Below, piece by piece: positions 7,934 to 15,969 of a stretch of DNA of 64,000 nucleotides (position 1 is the first letter of the stretch; each line of letters opens with the position of its first letter). Location of the stretch: assembly GCF_022829515.1 (NCBI RefSeq), contig NZ_JAKSYL010000223.1, positions 1 to 64,000 on the forward strand. Direction: 5' to 3'. This DNA comes from Methylobacterium sp. J-048 (GTDB taxonomy: Bacteria; Pseudomonadota; Alphaproteobacteria; Rhizobiales; Beijerinckiaceae). The translations under genes were made by a program, and so were the position numbers. Under the pieces are notes generated by a model, which searched no databases, was not told the DNA's origin, and worked only from the letters and a program-made list of their open reading frames with translations.

Positions 7934-9070
7934 TCACATCAGTTCGATATCGGCCTGGAGCGCCCCGGCGGTCTTGATCGCCTGGAGGATCGAGATCAGG
8001 TCGCGGGGGCCGACGCCCAGGGCATTGAGCCCGTCGACCAGCTCGCGCAGGCTCACGCCCTCCTTGACCAGGGCCAGCTTGTTGCCGTCGCCGGTATCGA
8101 CCTTCACGCTGGTGCGCGGCACCACGGTGGTGCGTCCGTTCGACAGGGGCGCCGGCTGGCTGACCTGCGGCTGCTCGCTGATCGTGACCGTGAGGTTGCC
8201 CTGGGCGATCGCCACCGTGGAGACGCGCACGTCGCGGCCCATCACGATGATGCCGGAGCGCTCGTCGACCACCACCCGGGCGGTCTGGTCCGGCTCGACC
8301 TTCAACTGTTCCACCTCGGTGATCAGGCGGATCATGTTGCCGTTGTACTTAGCCGGGATCTGGATCGTGACGGTCGCCGGATCGGTCGGCTCGGCCGTGT
8401 CGGCGCCCATGAAGTCGTTGATTGCTGCCGCGACCCGCTTGGAGGTGGTGAAGTCGGGGTTGCGCAGGGACAGGCGCAAAGCATGCGCGTCGTTCAGCTT
8501 GAACGCGATCTCGCGCTCGATATTGGCGCCGTTGGAGATGCGGCCGTTGGTCGGCACGCCCCGGGTGATCTTGGCGGCGTCGCCCTCGGCGGAGAACCCG
8601 GCGATCGCCACCGAGCCCTGCGCCAGGGCATAGACCTCGCCGTCGGCGCCGAGCAGCGGCGTCACCAGCAGCGTGCCGCCCTGGAGGGACTTGGCATCGC
8701 CGAGCGACGAGACGGTCACGTCGATGCGGGTGCCCTGCGCGGCGAACGGCGGGAGGCTCGCCGTCACCATCACGGCGGCGAGGTTCTGGGTGCGCATTGT
8801 GGCGCCCCGCGTGTTGACGCCCAGCCGCTCCAGCATCGCCTGCAGCGACTGCTTGGTGAACGGGATGTTGTTGAGCGTGTCGCCGGTGCCGTTGAGGCCG
8901 ACCACGATACCGTAGCCGACGAGCTGGTTCTGGCGGACGCCCTCGATGGAGGCGAGGTCCTTCACCCGCGATAGGGCCAGCGCCGGGCCGCAGGCCGTCG
9001 CCAGCAGCAGCGCGCCGACGACCAGCGCGAGGGCCGATCCGAGGAGACTGAAGGGGTGGCTCGGGCGCAT
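7934..9070 (-). CDS. flgI: Flagellar P-ring protein FlgI
   Basis: A 378-residue P-ring subunit. A signal peptide occupies about residues 1-33 (hydrophobic stretch, cleavage after ALA), followed by the family hallmark SRVKDLASIEGVRQNQLVGY and GIVVGLNGTGD. The C-terminal LVDGLNALGVGPRDLISILQ matches FlgI ends. It forms the periplasmic ring around the distal rod. The start at 9070 gives a normal signal peptide; the frame is open upstream to 9205 but that part would cross the promoter. A sigma-54 site on the same strand lies at 9109-9124. It heads an operon with the rod-binding and FlgN-like genes. Confidence 0.95.
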   Translation of the reverse strand: MRPSHPFSLLGSALALVVGALLLATACGPALALSRVKDLASIEGVRQNQLVGYGIVVGLNGTGDTLNNIPFTKQSLQAMLERLGVNTRGATMRTQNLAAVMVTASLPPFAAQGTRIDVTVSSLGDAKSLQGGTLLVTPLLGADGEVYALAQGSVAIAGFSAEGDAAKITRGVPTNGRISNGANIEREIAFKLNDAHALRLSLRNPDFTTSKRVAAAINDFMGADTAEPTDPATVTIQIPAKYNGNMIRLITEVEQLKVEPDQTARVVVDERSGIIVMGRDVRVSTVAIAQGNLTVTISEQPQVSQPAPLSNGRTTVVPRTSVKVDTGDGNKLALVKEGVSLRELVDGLNALGVGPRDLISILQAIKTAGALQADIELM

Positions 9071-9108
9071 GCCGGGTTTTTCGAGGGTGAACGGACCTGC
9101 CCCTCTCC

Positions 9109-9124
9109 TGCCAGCCCCGTGCCA
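9109..9124 (-). promoter_or_regulatory. Sigma-54 promoter for flgI operon
   Basis: Read on the minus strand the sequence is TGGCACGGGGCTGGCA: the -24 element is perfect and the -12 element TGGC differs from TTGC by one base. GG and GC are ten bases apart. It sits about 40 bases upstream of the flgI start codon and fits the hook and ring class of flagellar promoters. Confidence 0.75.
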
Positions 9125-9239
9125 GCCGGCTTTTTTGGTTAAGTCTCTGAGAGACAATATCATTATGCGGCCGGTATGCGGACGCCGATTACGATCGACC
9201 GGCACCGAACCTGCCGACCCGGCAGCTTCTGCCGGCCTG

Positions 9240-9255
9240 TTTACCGGTGCTTAAC
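9240..9255 (+). promoter_or_regulatory. CtrA-type box before fliX
   Basis: TTTA-N7-TTAAC closely matches the CtrA consensus TTAA-N7-TTAAC, with one mismatch. It lies about 59 bases before the fliX start. In Caulobacter fliX is a CtrA-controlled early gene, and a ctrA homologue is encoded in this window. Confidence 0.65.
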
Positions 9256-9313
9256 CCTGCCGGCGCGAGTGTCCGGGGAGCGCAGGGGCGCCCGGAGCGA
9301 CACGAACAGCATC

Positions 9314-9742
9314 ATGCGCGTCGAGACTCGCCAGCCGATCCAGAATGCCGGTGGCGTCGCGGCCAAGGCCCGGGTCGAGGGCGGTCGCGGCTTCAGCCTG
9401 GACGCGGCGCCCACTTCCGCCTCGGGCACCGGCGCACCGGCCGCGGCGGCGACCCTGGCCGGGCTCGACGCGGTGCTGCTGCTTCAGGGCGAGACCGAGA
9501 CCCCGCACGAGCGCCGCCGCCGCACGGCCAAGCGCGGCCACGACCTGCTCGACGGCCTCGACCGGCTGAAAGCCGCGCTCCTCGGCGGCCGCGTCGCCCC
9601 GCAGGACCTGCGCGCCATCGCCGGCCGCCTGGCCGAGCGCTCGGCGTCATCGGGGGATCCCCGGCTCGACGGGCTCATGGCCGAAATCGAGCTGCGCGCG
9701 GCGGTGGAACTGGCCAAGCTCGAAGGCCGGCGCAGCGAATAA
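9314..9742 (+). CDS. fliX: Flagellar assembly regulator FliX
   Basis: A 142-residue protein. Its position divergent from flgI, its size, and the C-terminal region (LDGLDRLKAALLGGRVAPQD, then a helix ending in ELRAAVELAKLE) fit FliX, the alphaproteobacterial factor that couples early basal-body assembly to FlbD/sigma-54 activation of late flagellar genes. The N-terminal 60 residues are Ala/Gly-rich and variable. The start at 9314 is chosen because family-like sequence (MRVETRQPIQ) begins there. A CtrA-type box lies upstream at 9240-9255. Confidence 0.88.
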   Translation: MRVETRQPIQNAGGVAAKARVEGGRGFSLDAAPTSASGTGAPAAAATLAGLDAVLLLQGETETPHERRRRTAKRGHDLLDGLDRLKAALLGGRVAPQDLRAIAGRLAERSASSGDPRLDGLMAEIELRAAVELAKLEGRRSE

Positions 9743-9797
9743 ATGCCCCGCCGTCCTTGCTTCGCTACGCTCGCAAGCACGGATCGCTTGACGATCG

Positions 9798-11294
9798 CTA
9801 CCCCGCCCGCCGCTTCGGCCCGGTGGGCAGCATCTGTGGCTCGCCCGGGCCGGTCTCGACCCCGAGATCGGGCACCGCGATGATCGGCGCGCCGCGCAGG
9901 TCCTTGCGGGTGACAATCGCGCCGCGCTCCTCGAGATAGGCCAGCATCCGCCGGGCGCGGCCGCCCGAGCTGGTGCCGTAGGCGTCCGCCAGCATCGCGT
10001 CGGTGGGGCAGGGGGCGCCCTCGATCGCCGCCCGGGCGACCACCAGGAACAGGCCGGCGAGGTCGTCCGGCAGGCCGGCCGCGATTCCTTGCGCTCGCTC
10101 CCAGGTGGAATTGTCGGCGACCGTGCCGCCGGCCTCGGCCCGGGCGACCGCAAGCCGGCGCTTGAATTCCGGCAGGCCCATCGCGTCGCCGCGCAGGCGC
10201 CGGATGCGGCAGCGAACGGTGAAATCCTGGTAGAGCGTCGCGGGGGTGCAGGCGGCGGCGTCGGCATCGGCCAGCACGGAGGCCAGGACCTCGGCCAGCG
10301 CGGCTTCGCGGGCCTCCGGGTCCATCGGTTCCTCTTCGGGCTCCTCCACAGGGGCCGGGGGGCGATAGCTGGCGAGTTGGACCAGCACGTCCGGGGCCGC
10401 CACCGGGCGGGGCTTCGGGCGCGGCATCGGCGGCGCCAGGCTGTCGGCCGGGCTTGCCGTGAGGATCAGCGCCCGGGCATCCTTGGTCGGATCCGGGAGG
10501 GGAACCAGCACTGGCGATGAGGAACGGCTCACCGTCAGGGTCGGACCCACCGCAATGGTCAGAGGCCGCCGCGACAGGGCCGGCCCGAGCGCCACGAAGT
10601 GGCCCCGCGGCAGGTCGCGAAACGTCTCGGCCTGGCGGCGCTCCAATCCCAGAAGATCGGCGGCGCGGGCCATGTCGATATCGAGGAAGGTCCGGCCCAT
10701 CAGGAAGTTGGAGGCCTCGGCCGCGACGTTCTTGGCCAGCTTGGCGAGGCGCTGGGTTGCGATCACGCCGGCGAGCCCGCGCTTGCGGCCGCGGCACATC
10801 AGGTTGGTCATGGCCCCGAGCGAGAGGCGGCGGGCCTCGTCCGAGACCTCGCCGGCCGCCGCGGGGGCGAAGAGCTGCGCCTCGTCCACCGCCACCAGCA
10901 TCGGGTACCAATGGTCCCGGTCGGCGTCGAACAACCCGCCCAGGAACGCCGCAGCGGCGCGCATCTGCCCCTCGGCATCGAGATTCTCCAGCGACAGCAC
11001 CACCGAGACCCGGTGCGTGCGCACCCGCGCGGCGATGCGCTGGAGGGCGACATCGTCGCCGTCGGCCTCCACGACCACGTGGCCGTAGCGGTCGGCGAGG
11101 CTGGCGAAATCGCCCTCCGGGTCGATCACCGCCTGCTGCACGAGCCCGGCGCTCTGCTCCAGCAGACGCCGAAGCAGGTGGGACTTGCCGGAGCCCGAAT
11201 TGCCCTGGACCAGGAGCCGGGTGGCCAGCAGTTCGGTGAGGTCGAGCAGCGCCGGCTGCCCGCCGGTCAGGCCGAGATCGATATCGGAACGCAT
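9798..11294 (-). CDS. HerA-like ATP-binding protein (DUF87 family)
   Basis: A 498-residue P-loop ATPase. The Walker A motif GNSGSGKS is at residues 31-38, and a Walker B-like LVAVDEAQLF ends with Asp137-Glu138. The RGRKRGLAGVIATQRLAKL segment, followed by a conserved Asn and an FLDIDMARAADLLGL stretch, is typical of HerA/VirB4-like ATPases of the DUF87 kind. The C-terminal third holds a Pro/Glu-rich linker and a winged-helix-looking segment near residues 430-480. Such proteins pump DNA or act in defence and plasmid transfer, but no NurA nuclease or transfer gene lies nearby. The start at 11294 places the motif at the usual distance. A divergent YegD-like gene begins 156 bases away. Confidence 0.8.
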   Translation of the reverse strand: MRSDIDLGLTGGQPALLDLTELLATRLLVQGNSGSGKSHLLRRLLEQSAGLVQQAVIDPEGDFASLADRYGHVVVEADGDDVALQRIAARVRTHRVSVVLSLENLDAEGQMRAAAAFLGGLFDADRDHWYPMLVAVDEAQLFAPAAAGEVSDEARRLSLGAMTNLMCRGRKRGLAGVIATQRLAKLAKNVAAEASNFLMGRTFLDIDMARAADLLGLERRQAETFRDLPRGHFVALGPALSRRPLTIAVGPTLTVSRSSSPVLVPLPDPTKDARALILTASPADSLAPPMPRPKPRPVAAPDVLVQLASYRPPAPVEEPEEEPMDPEAREAALAEVLASVLADADAAACTPATLYQDFTVRCRIRRLRGDAMGLPEFKRRLAVARAEAGGTVADNSTWERAQGIAAGLPDDLAGLFLVVARAAIEGAPCPTDAMLADAYGTSSGGRARRMLAYLEERGAIVTRKDLRGAPIIAVPDLGVETGPGEPQMLPTGPKRRAG

Positions 11295-11449
11295 GGCCGC
11301 TCCATACCACGCCGAAACCGGATCCGTGCGTGCTCCGGATGCGCTGTCCACGCTTCCTGCGCGGCTGCAATGCCGCGGCCGCGCTGGACCCGGACGCCGC
11401 CGCCCTGTAGGGGCCGCCCTCCCTCGAAACAAACCGGATCCCCACCACG

Positions 11450-12697
11450 ATGGCGGCCTGCGGCCTCGATTTCGGCACGTCGAACACCACCCTGGGGCAC
11501 CTCGCGGCGGCGGGGCCGGCCCTGCTGCCGCTCGAGGGCGCGCACCGGACCATCCCCAGTGCAATCTTCTTCGAGCCGGGCGAGGCGCCGCTGATCGGCC
11601 GGGCCGCCACCGCCGCTTATGTCGACGGCCATGCCGGCAGGCTGATGCGCGGCCTGAAATCCGTGCTCGGCACACCCCTGATGGACGAGGCGACCCCGGT
11701 CGGCCGGGAGCGTCTGCGCCTGCGCGACATCATCGCCCGCTACCTCTCGGCCGTGAAGGCGCGCGCGGAGGCCGCCTGTGGGCAATCCCTCGACACCGTG
11801 GTCCATGGCCGCCCGGTGCATTTCGTCGACGGCGACGCGGAGGCCGACCGGCGGGCGGAGGATACGCTGCGCGACATCGCCCGCGACGTCGGCTTCCGGG
11901 AGGTCTCGTTCCAGTACGAGCCGATCGCGGCAGCCCTCGATTACGAGCGACAGGTCCAGTCGGAGGAGATCGCGCTGATCGCCGATATCGGCGGCGGCAC
12001 CTCGGACTTCTCGATCGTGCGCCTGTCGCCCGAGCGGCGCGGCCGTCCGGACCGGGCCGGCGACATCCTGGCCAATGACGGCGTGCGCATCGGCGGCACC
12101 GATTTCGACCGGCAGTTGAGCCTCGGAACGGTGATGCCCCTGCTCGGCCTCGGCACCCCCATGCGGCGCGGGGACCTCGCGGTGCCGAACGCCTATTACC
12201 ACGACCTCGCGACCTGGTCGGCGATCAACCGTCTCTACAACGCCAAGACCCTGCGCGAGATCGACGAGGTGATCCGCGACTGCGCCAAGCCCGACCTGGT
12301 GGCGCGCCTGCGCGCCGCGGTCGAGGGCGAGCGCGGCCACGCCTTGGCCGGGGCCGTGGAGGGCGCCAAGATCGCCGCTTCAGAAGCCGGAACGACGGAT
12401 CTCGATCTCGGCCTGATCGAGTCGGGCCTCGCGGCTGAGGTGAGCCGCGACACCCTCTCGACCCAGACCGGCGACCTCGCCCGGGCGGTCGCCGCCCGGA
12501 TCGCCCGCTGCCTCGCCCAGGCCGAGCTCGGACCGGAGCGGATCGACGCGCTGTTCCTCACCGGCGGCTCTACGGGCTTGCCGCACCTGCGCGCCGCGCT
12601 CACCGCCGCGCTGCCCGCGGCCCGGGTGGTGGAGGGCGATACGTTCGGGTCGGTGGGGCTGGGCCTGACCATCGAGGCGGGGCGGCGGGCGGGGTGA
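11450..12697 (+). CDS. Hsp70-family protein, YegD-like
   Basis: A 415-residue actin-fold ATPase. The phosphate-1 motif GLDFGTSNTT is at residues 5-14, the phosphate-2 motif LIADIGGGTSDFS near residue 178, and the adenosine motif ALFLTGGSTGLPHLR near residue 366. It lacks the substrate-binding and lid domains of DnaK, as YegD does, so it is unlikely to be a general chaperone. E. coli yegD is a poorly characterised gene. Here it stands alone, divergent from a HerA-like ATPase. The start at 11450 is directly before the first motif. Confidence 0.88.
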   Translation: MAACGLDFGTSNTTLGHLAAAGPALLPLEGAHRTIPSAIFFEPGEAPLIGRAATAAYVDGHAGRLMRGLKSVLGTPLMDEATPVGRERLRLRDIIARYLSAVKARAEAACGQSLDTVVHGRPVHFVDGDAEADRRAEDTLRDIARDVGFREVSFQYEPIAAALDYERQVQSEEIALIADIGGGTSDFSIVRLSPERRGRPDRAGDILANDGVRIGGTDFDRQLSLGTVMPLLGLGTPMRRGDLAVPNAYYHDLATWSAINRLYNAKTLREIDEVIRDCAKPDLVARLRAAVEGERGHALAGAVEGAKIAASEAGTTDLDLGLIESGLAAEVSRDTLSTQTGDLARAVAARIARCLAQAELGPERIDALFLTGGSTGLPHLRAALTAALPAARVVEGDTFGSVGLGLTIEAGRRAG

Positions 12698-12798
12698 GCC
12701 TCCGCGATTGACGGGCCCGCCGCGATCCCCGACAAGGCGGGCGCCTCGCGCCCGGAGAGACCGGCGGCCCATCCTTCCCCTCCGCGCCGCCCCGCCCG

Positions 12799-14172
12799 AT
12801 GCTGTTCAACTCCTTCGTCTTCCTCCTCGCCTTCCTGCCGGCCGCGCTGATCCTGCACGCGCTGGTCGCGCGCGCGGCGCCGGCCTGGCGGCTGCCGCTG
12901 CTCGTCGGCCTGTCCTTCGTGTTCTACGGCTGGTGGGATGTCCGGTTCGTGCCGCTGCTTGCCGGCTCGATCCTGGCGAACTGGTGCGTCGCCCGCGTCT
13001 ATCGGCAGCGGCCCGGGCGGTGGCTGATCCCGGGGGCGATCGCCGCCAACCTCGCCCTGCTCGGGCTGTTCAAGTACCTCGACTTCTTCGCCGACCTCGC
13101 CAACCTGATCCCGGGTCTCGAGGCGCCGCGGCTCGGGCTGGCCCTGCCGCTCGGCATCTCGTTCTTCACCTTCCACCACATCATGTATCTGGCCGACCTG
13201 CGGGCCGGCCGTGCGCCGGCCTTCGGGCTAGTCAAATATGCCCTCTACATCGCCTTCTTCCCGCAGGTTCTCGCCGGCCCGCTCGTGCGCTGGAGCGAGA
13301 TCATGCACCAGTTCGACGAGGCGCCCTACGCGCGTCCGGACGCCGCCGAGCGCTTCGCCCGCGGGCTGATGCTGCTCACGGTGGGTCTCGCCAAGAAGGT
13401 GTTTCTGGGCGATCCGCTCGCGGCTTACGTGAACCCGGTGTTCCAGGCGGCCGCCGCCGGCAAGGTGATCACCGTCGCGGAGGCGTGGCAGGCGACCCTG
13501 GGCTTCACCTTCCAGATCTATTTCGACTTCTCCGGCTATACCGACATGGCGCTCGGCATCGCGCTGCTGTTCGGGCTGGTGCTGCCGCAGAATTTCGACG
13601 CGCCCTATCGCGCTACCTCGCTGCGCGATTTCTGGCGGCGCTGGCACATGACCCTGTCGCGGTTCCTGCGCGACTACCTCTACATCCCGATGGGTGGGAA
13701 CCGCCGCGGCCTGCCCCGGCAAGTCGGAGCGCTCGCCACCACCATGACGCTGGGCGGCCTCTGGCATGGGGCGGGGCTGACGTTTCTCGCCTGGGGCGCC
13801 CTGCACGGGCTCGGCCTCGGCGCCGGATTGCTGGCACGGCGGGCGCGGATTGCGGTTCCGGCGCCCCTCGGCTGGCTGCTCACCAGTCTGTTCGTGATGC
13901 TGACCTGGGTGCTGTTCCGGGCGACCAGCTTCGAGGCGGCGCTCGCGATCTTCAAGGGCCTGTTCGGGCTGGCGCCGCACGGCTCGGGCTTCAAGTGGCG
14001 CACCATCGCGGTGGCCGCCCTCATCGCCACGATCGGTCCGACCGCCTGGGCGGCGGTGCATCGCCTGCCGCCCCGGCGTCTCCTGGCCTTCGGCTTCGCG
14101 CTCCTGTTCGTCGTCGTCCTCCTCAAGATCGGGGACGATGCGAATTACGAGTTCATCTACTTCCAGTTTTGA
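12799..14172 (+). CDS. MBOAT-family O-acyltransferase (AlgI-like)
   Basis: A 457-residue multi-pass membrane protein of the MBOAT family. The motif FWRRWHMTLSRFLRDYLYIP, then MGGNRRG, and the later GGLWHGAGLTFLAWGALHG hold the conserved residues, including the second motif's essential His. AlgI-type proteins move acyl groups across the inner membrane to a periplasmic partner that acylates an exopolysaccharide. The next gene, 2 bases downstream, encodes an AlgJ/AlgX-like partner, so the two very likely form one acylation unit. The polymer is unknown; no alginate biosynthesis gene is in the window. Confidence 0.9.
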   Translation: MLFNSFVFLLAFLPAALILHALVARAAPAWRLPLLVGLSFVFYGWWDVRFVPLLAGSILANWCVARVYRQRPGRWLIPGAIAANLALLGLFKYLDFFADLANLIPGLEAPRLGLALPLGISFFTFHHIMYLADLRAGRAPAFGLVKYALYIAFFPQVLAGPLVRWSEIMHQFDEAPYARPDAAERFARGLMLLTVGLAKKVFLGDPLAAYVNPVFQAAAAGKVITVAEAWQATLGFTFQIYFDFSGYTDMALGIALLFGLVLPQNFDAPYRATSLRDFWRRWHMTLSRFLRDYLYIPMGGNRRGLPRQVGALATTMTLGGLWHGAGLTFLAWGALHGLGLGAGLLARRARIAVPAPLGWLLTSLFVMLTWVLFRATSFEAALAIFKGLFGLAPHGSGFKWRTIAVAALIATIGPTAWAAVHRLPPRRLLAFGFALLFVVVLLKIGDDANYEFIYFQF

Positions 14173-14174
14173 GG

Positions 14175-15191
14175 ATGGCGCTCGTTCAACCCCCACAGGA
14201 TCGGGCCTGGCGCGAGTTCACCCGCACCCTGTTGCTGGCAATGGCCGGGTTGTTCGTGGCCTATCTCGGCCTCGCGGTCGTGGTCGATCCCTACGACACC
14301 GGCCGCTCGACCCTGCTGTCCCGCGGCGCCGTCCGCCCGCAGGGGCCGCGCACCGCCTCGGCCTTGCGGGGCCGCGACCCGGCCTATTCCGGCGCGGTGA
14401 TCGGCAATTCGCACATCCAGCTGATCGAGCCGGCGGCGCTGACCCGGCTCACCGGGATCCCGTTCGTCCAGCTCTCGGTGCCGGCCACCGGGCCGGCCGA
14501 GCAATTCGCGCTGCTCGGCTGGTATCTGAAGCACCACGCCCAACCCGACGCCATCGTGCTGTCGGCCGACGCGTTCTGGTGTTCCGACGATCCGACCTTT
14601 CCGAGCGAGCACGGCTTTCCGTACTGGCTGCTCGGCGACGGGCCCACCTATCTCCAGGGCCTGCTGCGCTTCACCGCCGCGCAGGAGACGATCAACCGCC
14701 TCGGCTGGCTCCTCAACCCGCGCCGCAAGCAGGCCGCGTCCGACGGTTGGTGGGACTACGAGTCCAATTATCTCAGCCAGGGATTCGGCCGCGACCCGGC
14801 CAAGAAGGCAGCCCTCGAACGGACGGTCGGCCCCGAGCCCGAGCCGCATCACGGCGGCCCGTTCCCGGTCGCCGACCGGTTGCGCGCCGAACTGGCGCGG
14901 GTTCCGGCCGAGACCGCCGTGGTGCTGGTCTTTCCGCCGGTCTACGCCCGTGCCGAGCCGCCGGCGGGCAGCCCCCGGGGGGCGGCCGAGGCCGCGTGCC
15001 GCGCCGAGGTCCGGTCTGCACTCGCCGTGCACCCCCTGAATACGGTTATCGACGGCCGCGCCGGGCGCCCGGAGGCAGCCAATCCCGACCTGTTCTTCGA
15101 CCAGACTCATTACCGGCTGCCGCTGGCCCAGTCCCTGACGGGTGAGATCGCCGCCGGGATCGTACGGTTGCGGACACAGGCGAAAGACTAG
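14175..15191 (+). CDS. AlgJ/AlgX-like (SGNH-type) membrane-anchored protein
   Basis: A 338-residue protein with an N-terminal membrane anchor (residues about 17-40) and a periplasmic domain. GNSHIQL near residue 78 resembles the catalytic block of SGNH/AlgJ proteins, and the C-terminal DLFFDQTHYRLP provides the expected Asp-x-x-His pair. It starts 2 bases after the AlgI-like gene, with GAGG overlapping the stop. It presumably receives the acyl group from the MBOAT partner and passes it to a glycan. The identification of the fold is by motif and context, not by overall similarity. Confidence 0.78.
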   Translation: MALVQPPQDRAWREFTRTLLLAMAGLFVAYLGLAVVVDPYDTGRSTLLSRGAVRPQGPRTASALRGRDPAYSGAVIGNSHIQLIEPAALTRLTGIPFVQLSVPATGPAEQFALLGWYLKHHAQPDAIVLSADAFWCSDDPTFPSEHGFPYWLLGDGPTYLQGLLRFTAAQETINRLGWLLNPRRKQAASDGWWDYESNYLSQGFGRDPAKKAALERTVGPEPEPHHGGPFPVADRLRAELARVPAETAVVLVFPPVYARAEPPAGSPRGAAEAACRAEVRSALAVHPLNTVIDGRAGRPEAANPDLFFDQTHYRLPLAQSLTGEIAAGIVRLRTQAKD

Positions 15192-15464
15192 GGTCTCGGC
15201 GGCCGCCCGGCGGCGCATCCACGGTTCGCCGGCTTGGGCCGTTGATGAATAAGGGTTTTTTGGCGCGGTGCCGCACCCTGCTTTTGCGAAACGTGCCTAG
15301 ACCGTGGCTTGTTTGTCGCACGCACCGACGCATTCGAGACAGGATCCAAGCCCTGCAACGCTGTGCGTTGTCGCGATTAAGCACCTCGACTATACGGCAC
15401 CTTACGTTATCGCCGCGCACCGGCCATCCCCTGGTGGGCGGTTACGATCCAGCGAGGGTGACGC

Positions 15465-15884
15465 ATGGCGAAGGTAACGCTGGAGGACGGCTACGTCCCG
15501 TCCGACGACGAGCCCTTCATGAACGACCGGCAGCGCGAGTACTTCCGGCGCAAGCTCCTGAGCTGGAAGAGCGACATCCTGCGCGAGGCGCAGGACACGC
15601 TGGTCGCGCTGCAGAGCGAGAACGAGAACCATCCCGATCTCGCCGACCGCGCCTCGTCGGAGACCGACCGGGCGATCGAGCTGCGGGCGCGCGACCGCCA
15701 GCGCAAGCTCACCGGCAAGATCGACGCGGCCCTGGCCCGCATCGAGGACGGCTCCTACGGCTTCTGCGAGGAAACCGGCGAGCCGATTTCGCTCCGCCGC
15801 CTCGACGCCCGGCCGATCGCGACTCTGTCGCTCGAAGCCCAGGAACGTCACGAGCGCCGGGAGAAGGTCTATCGGGACGATTGA
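15465..15884 (+). CDS. dksA: RNA polymerase-binding transcription factor DksA
   Basis: A 139-residue DksA. The coiled-coil segment (residues about 20-105) carries the conserved stretch ending in AALARIEDGSYGFCEETGEP, followed by SLRRLDARPIATLSLEAQER. DksA binds the secondary channel of RNA polymerase and, with ppGpp, represses rRNA and activates biosynthetic genes. Only one Cys of the canonical four-Cys zinc finger remains (FCEETG), which is the usual alphaproteobacterial form. Nothing in the flanking genes suggests an operon; a 273-base gap with no other gene precedes it. Confidence 0.95.
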   Translation: MAKVTLEDGYVPSDDEPFMNDRQREYFRRKLLSWKSDILREAQDTLVALQSENENHPDLADRASSETDRAIELRARDRQRKLTGKIDAALARIEDGSYGFCEETGEPISLRRLDARPIATLSLEAQERHERREKVYRDD

Positions 15885-15969
15885 GGGCGCGGCTCGGTCG
15901 AAGCGGCTCGCTCGATCGCAATGACGGATGCGGCCGCTGCCCATCTCACGGATAGGCCAACCGCGTCTC

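Noticed and set aside
9199-9214. Second sigma-54-like GG-N10-GC match before fliX
   Set aside because: CGGCAC-N5-CTGC departs from the consensus at two places and the better CtrA-type box is closer to fliX.
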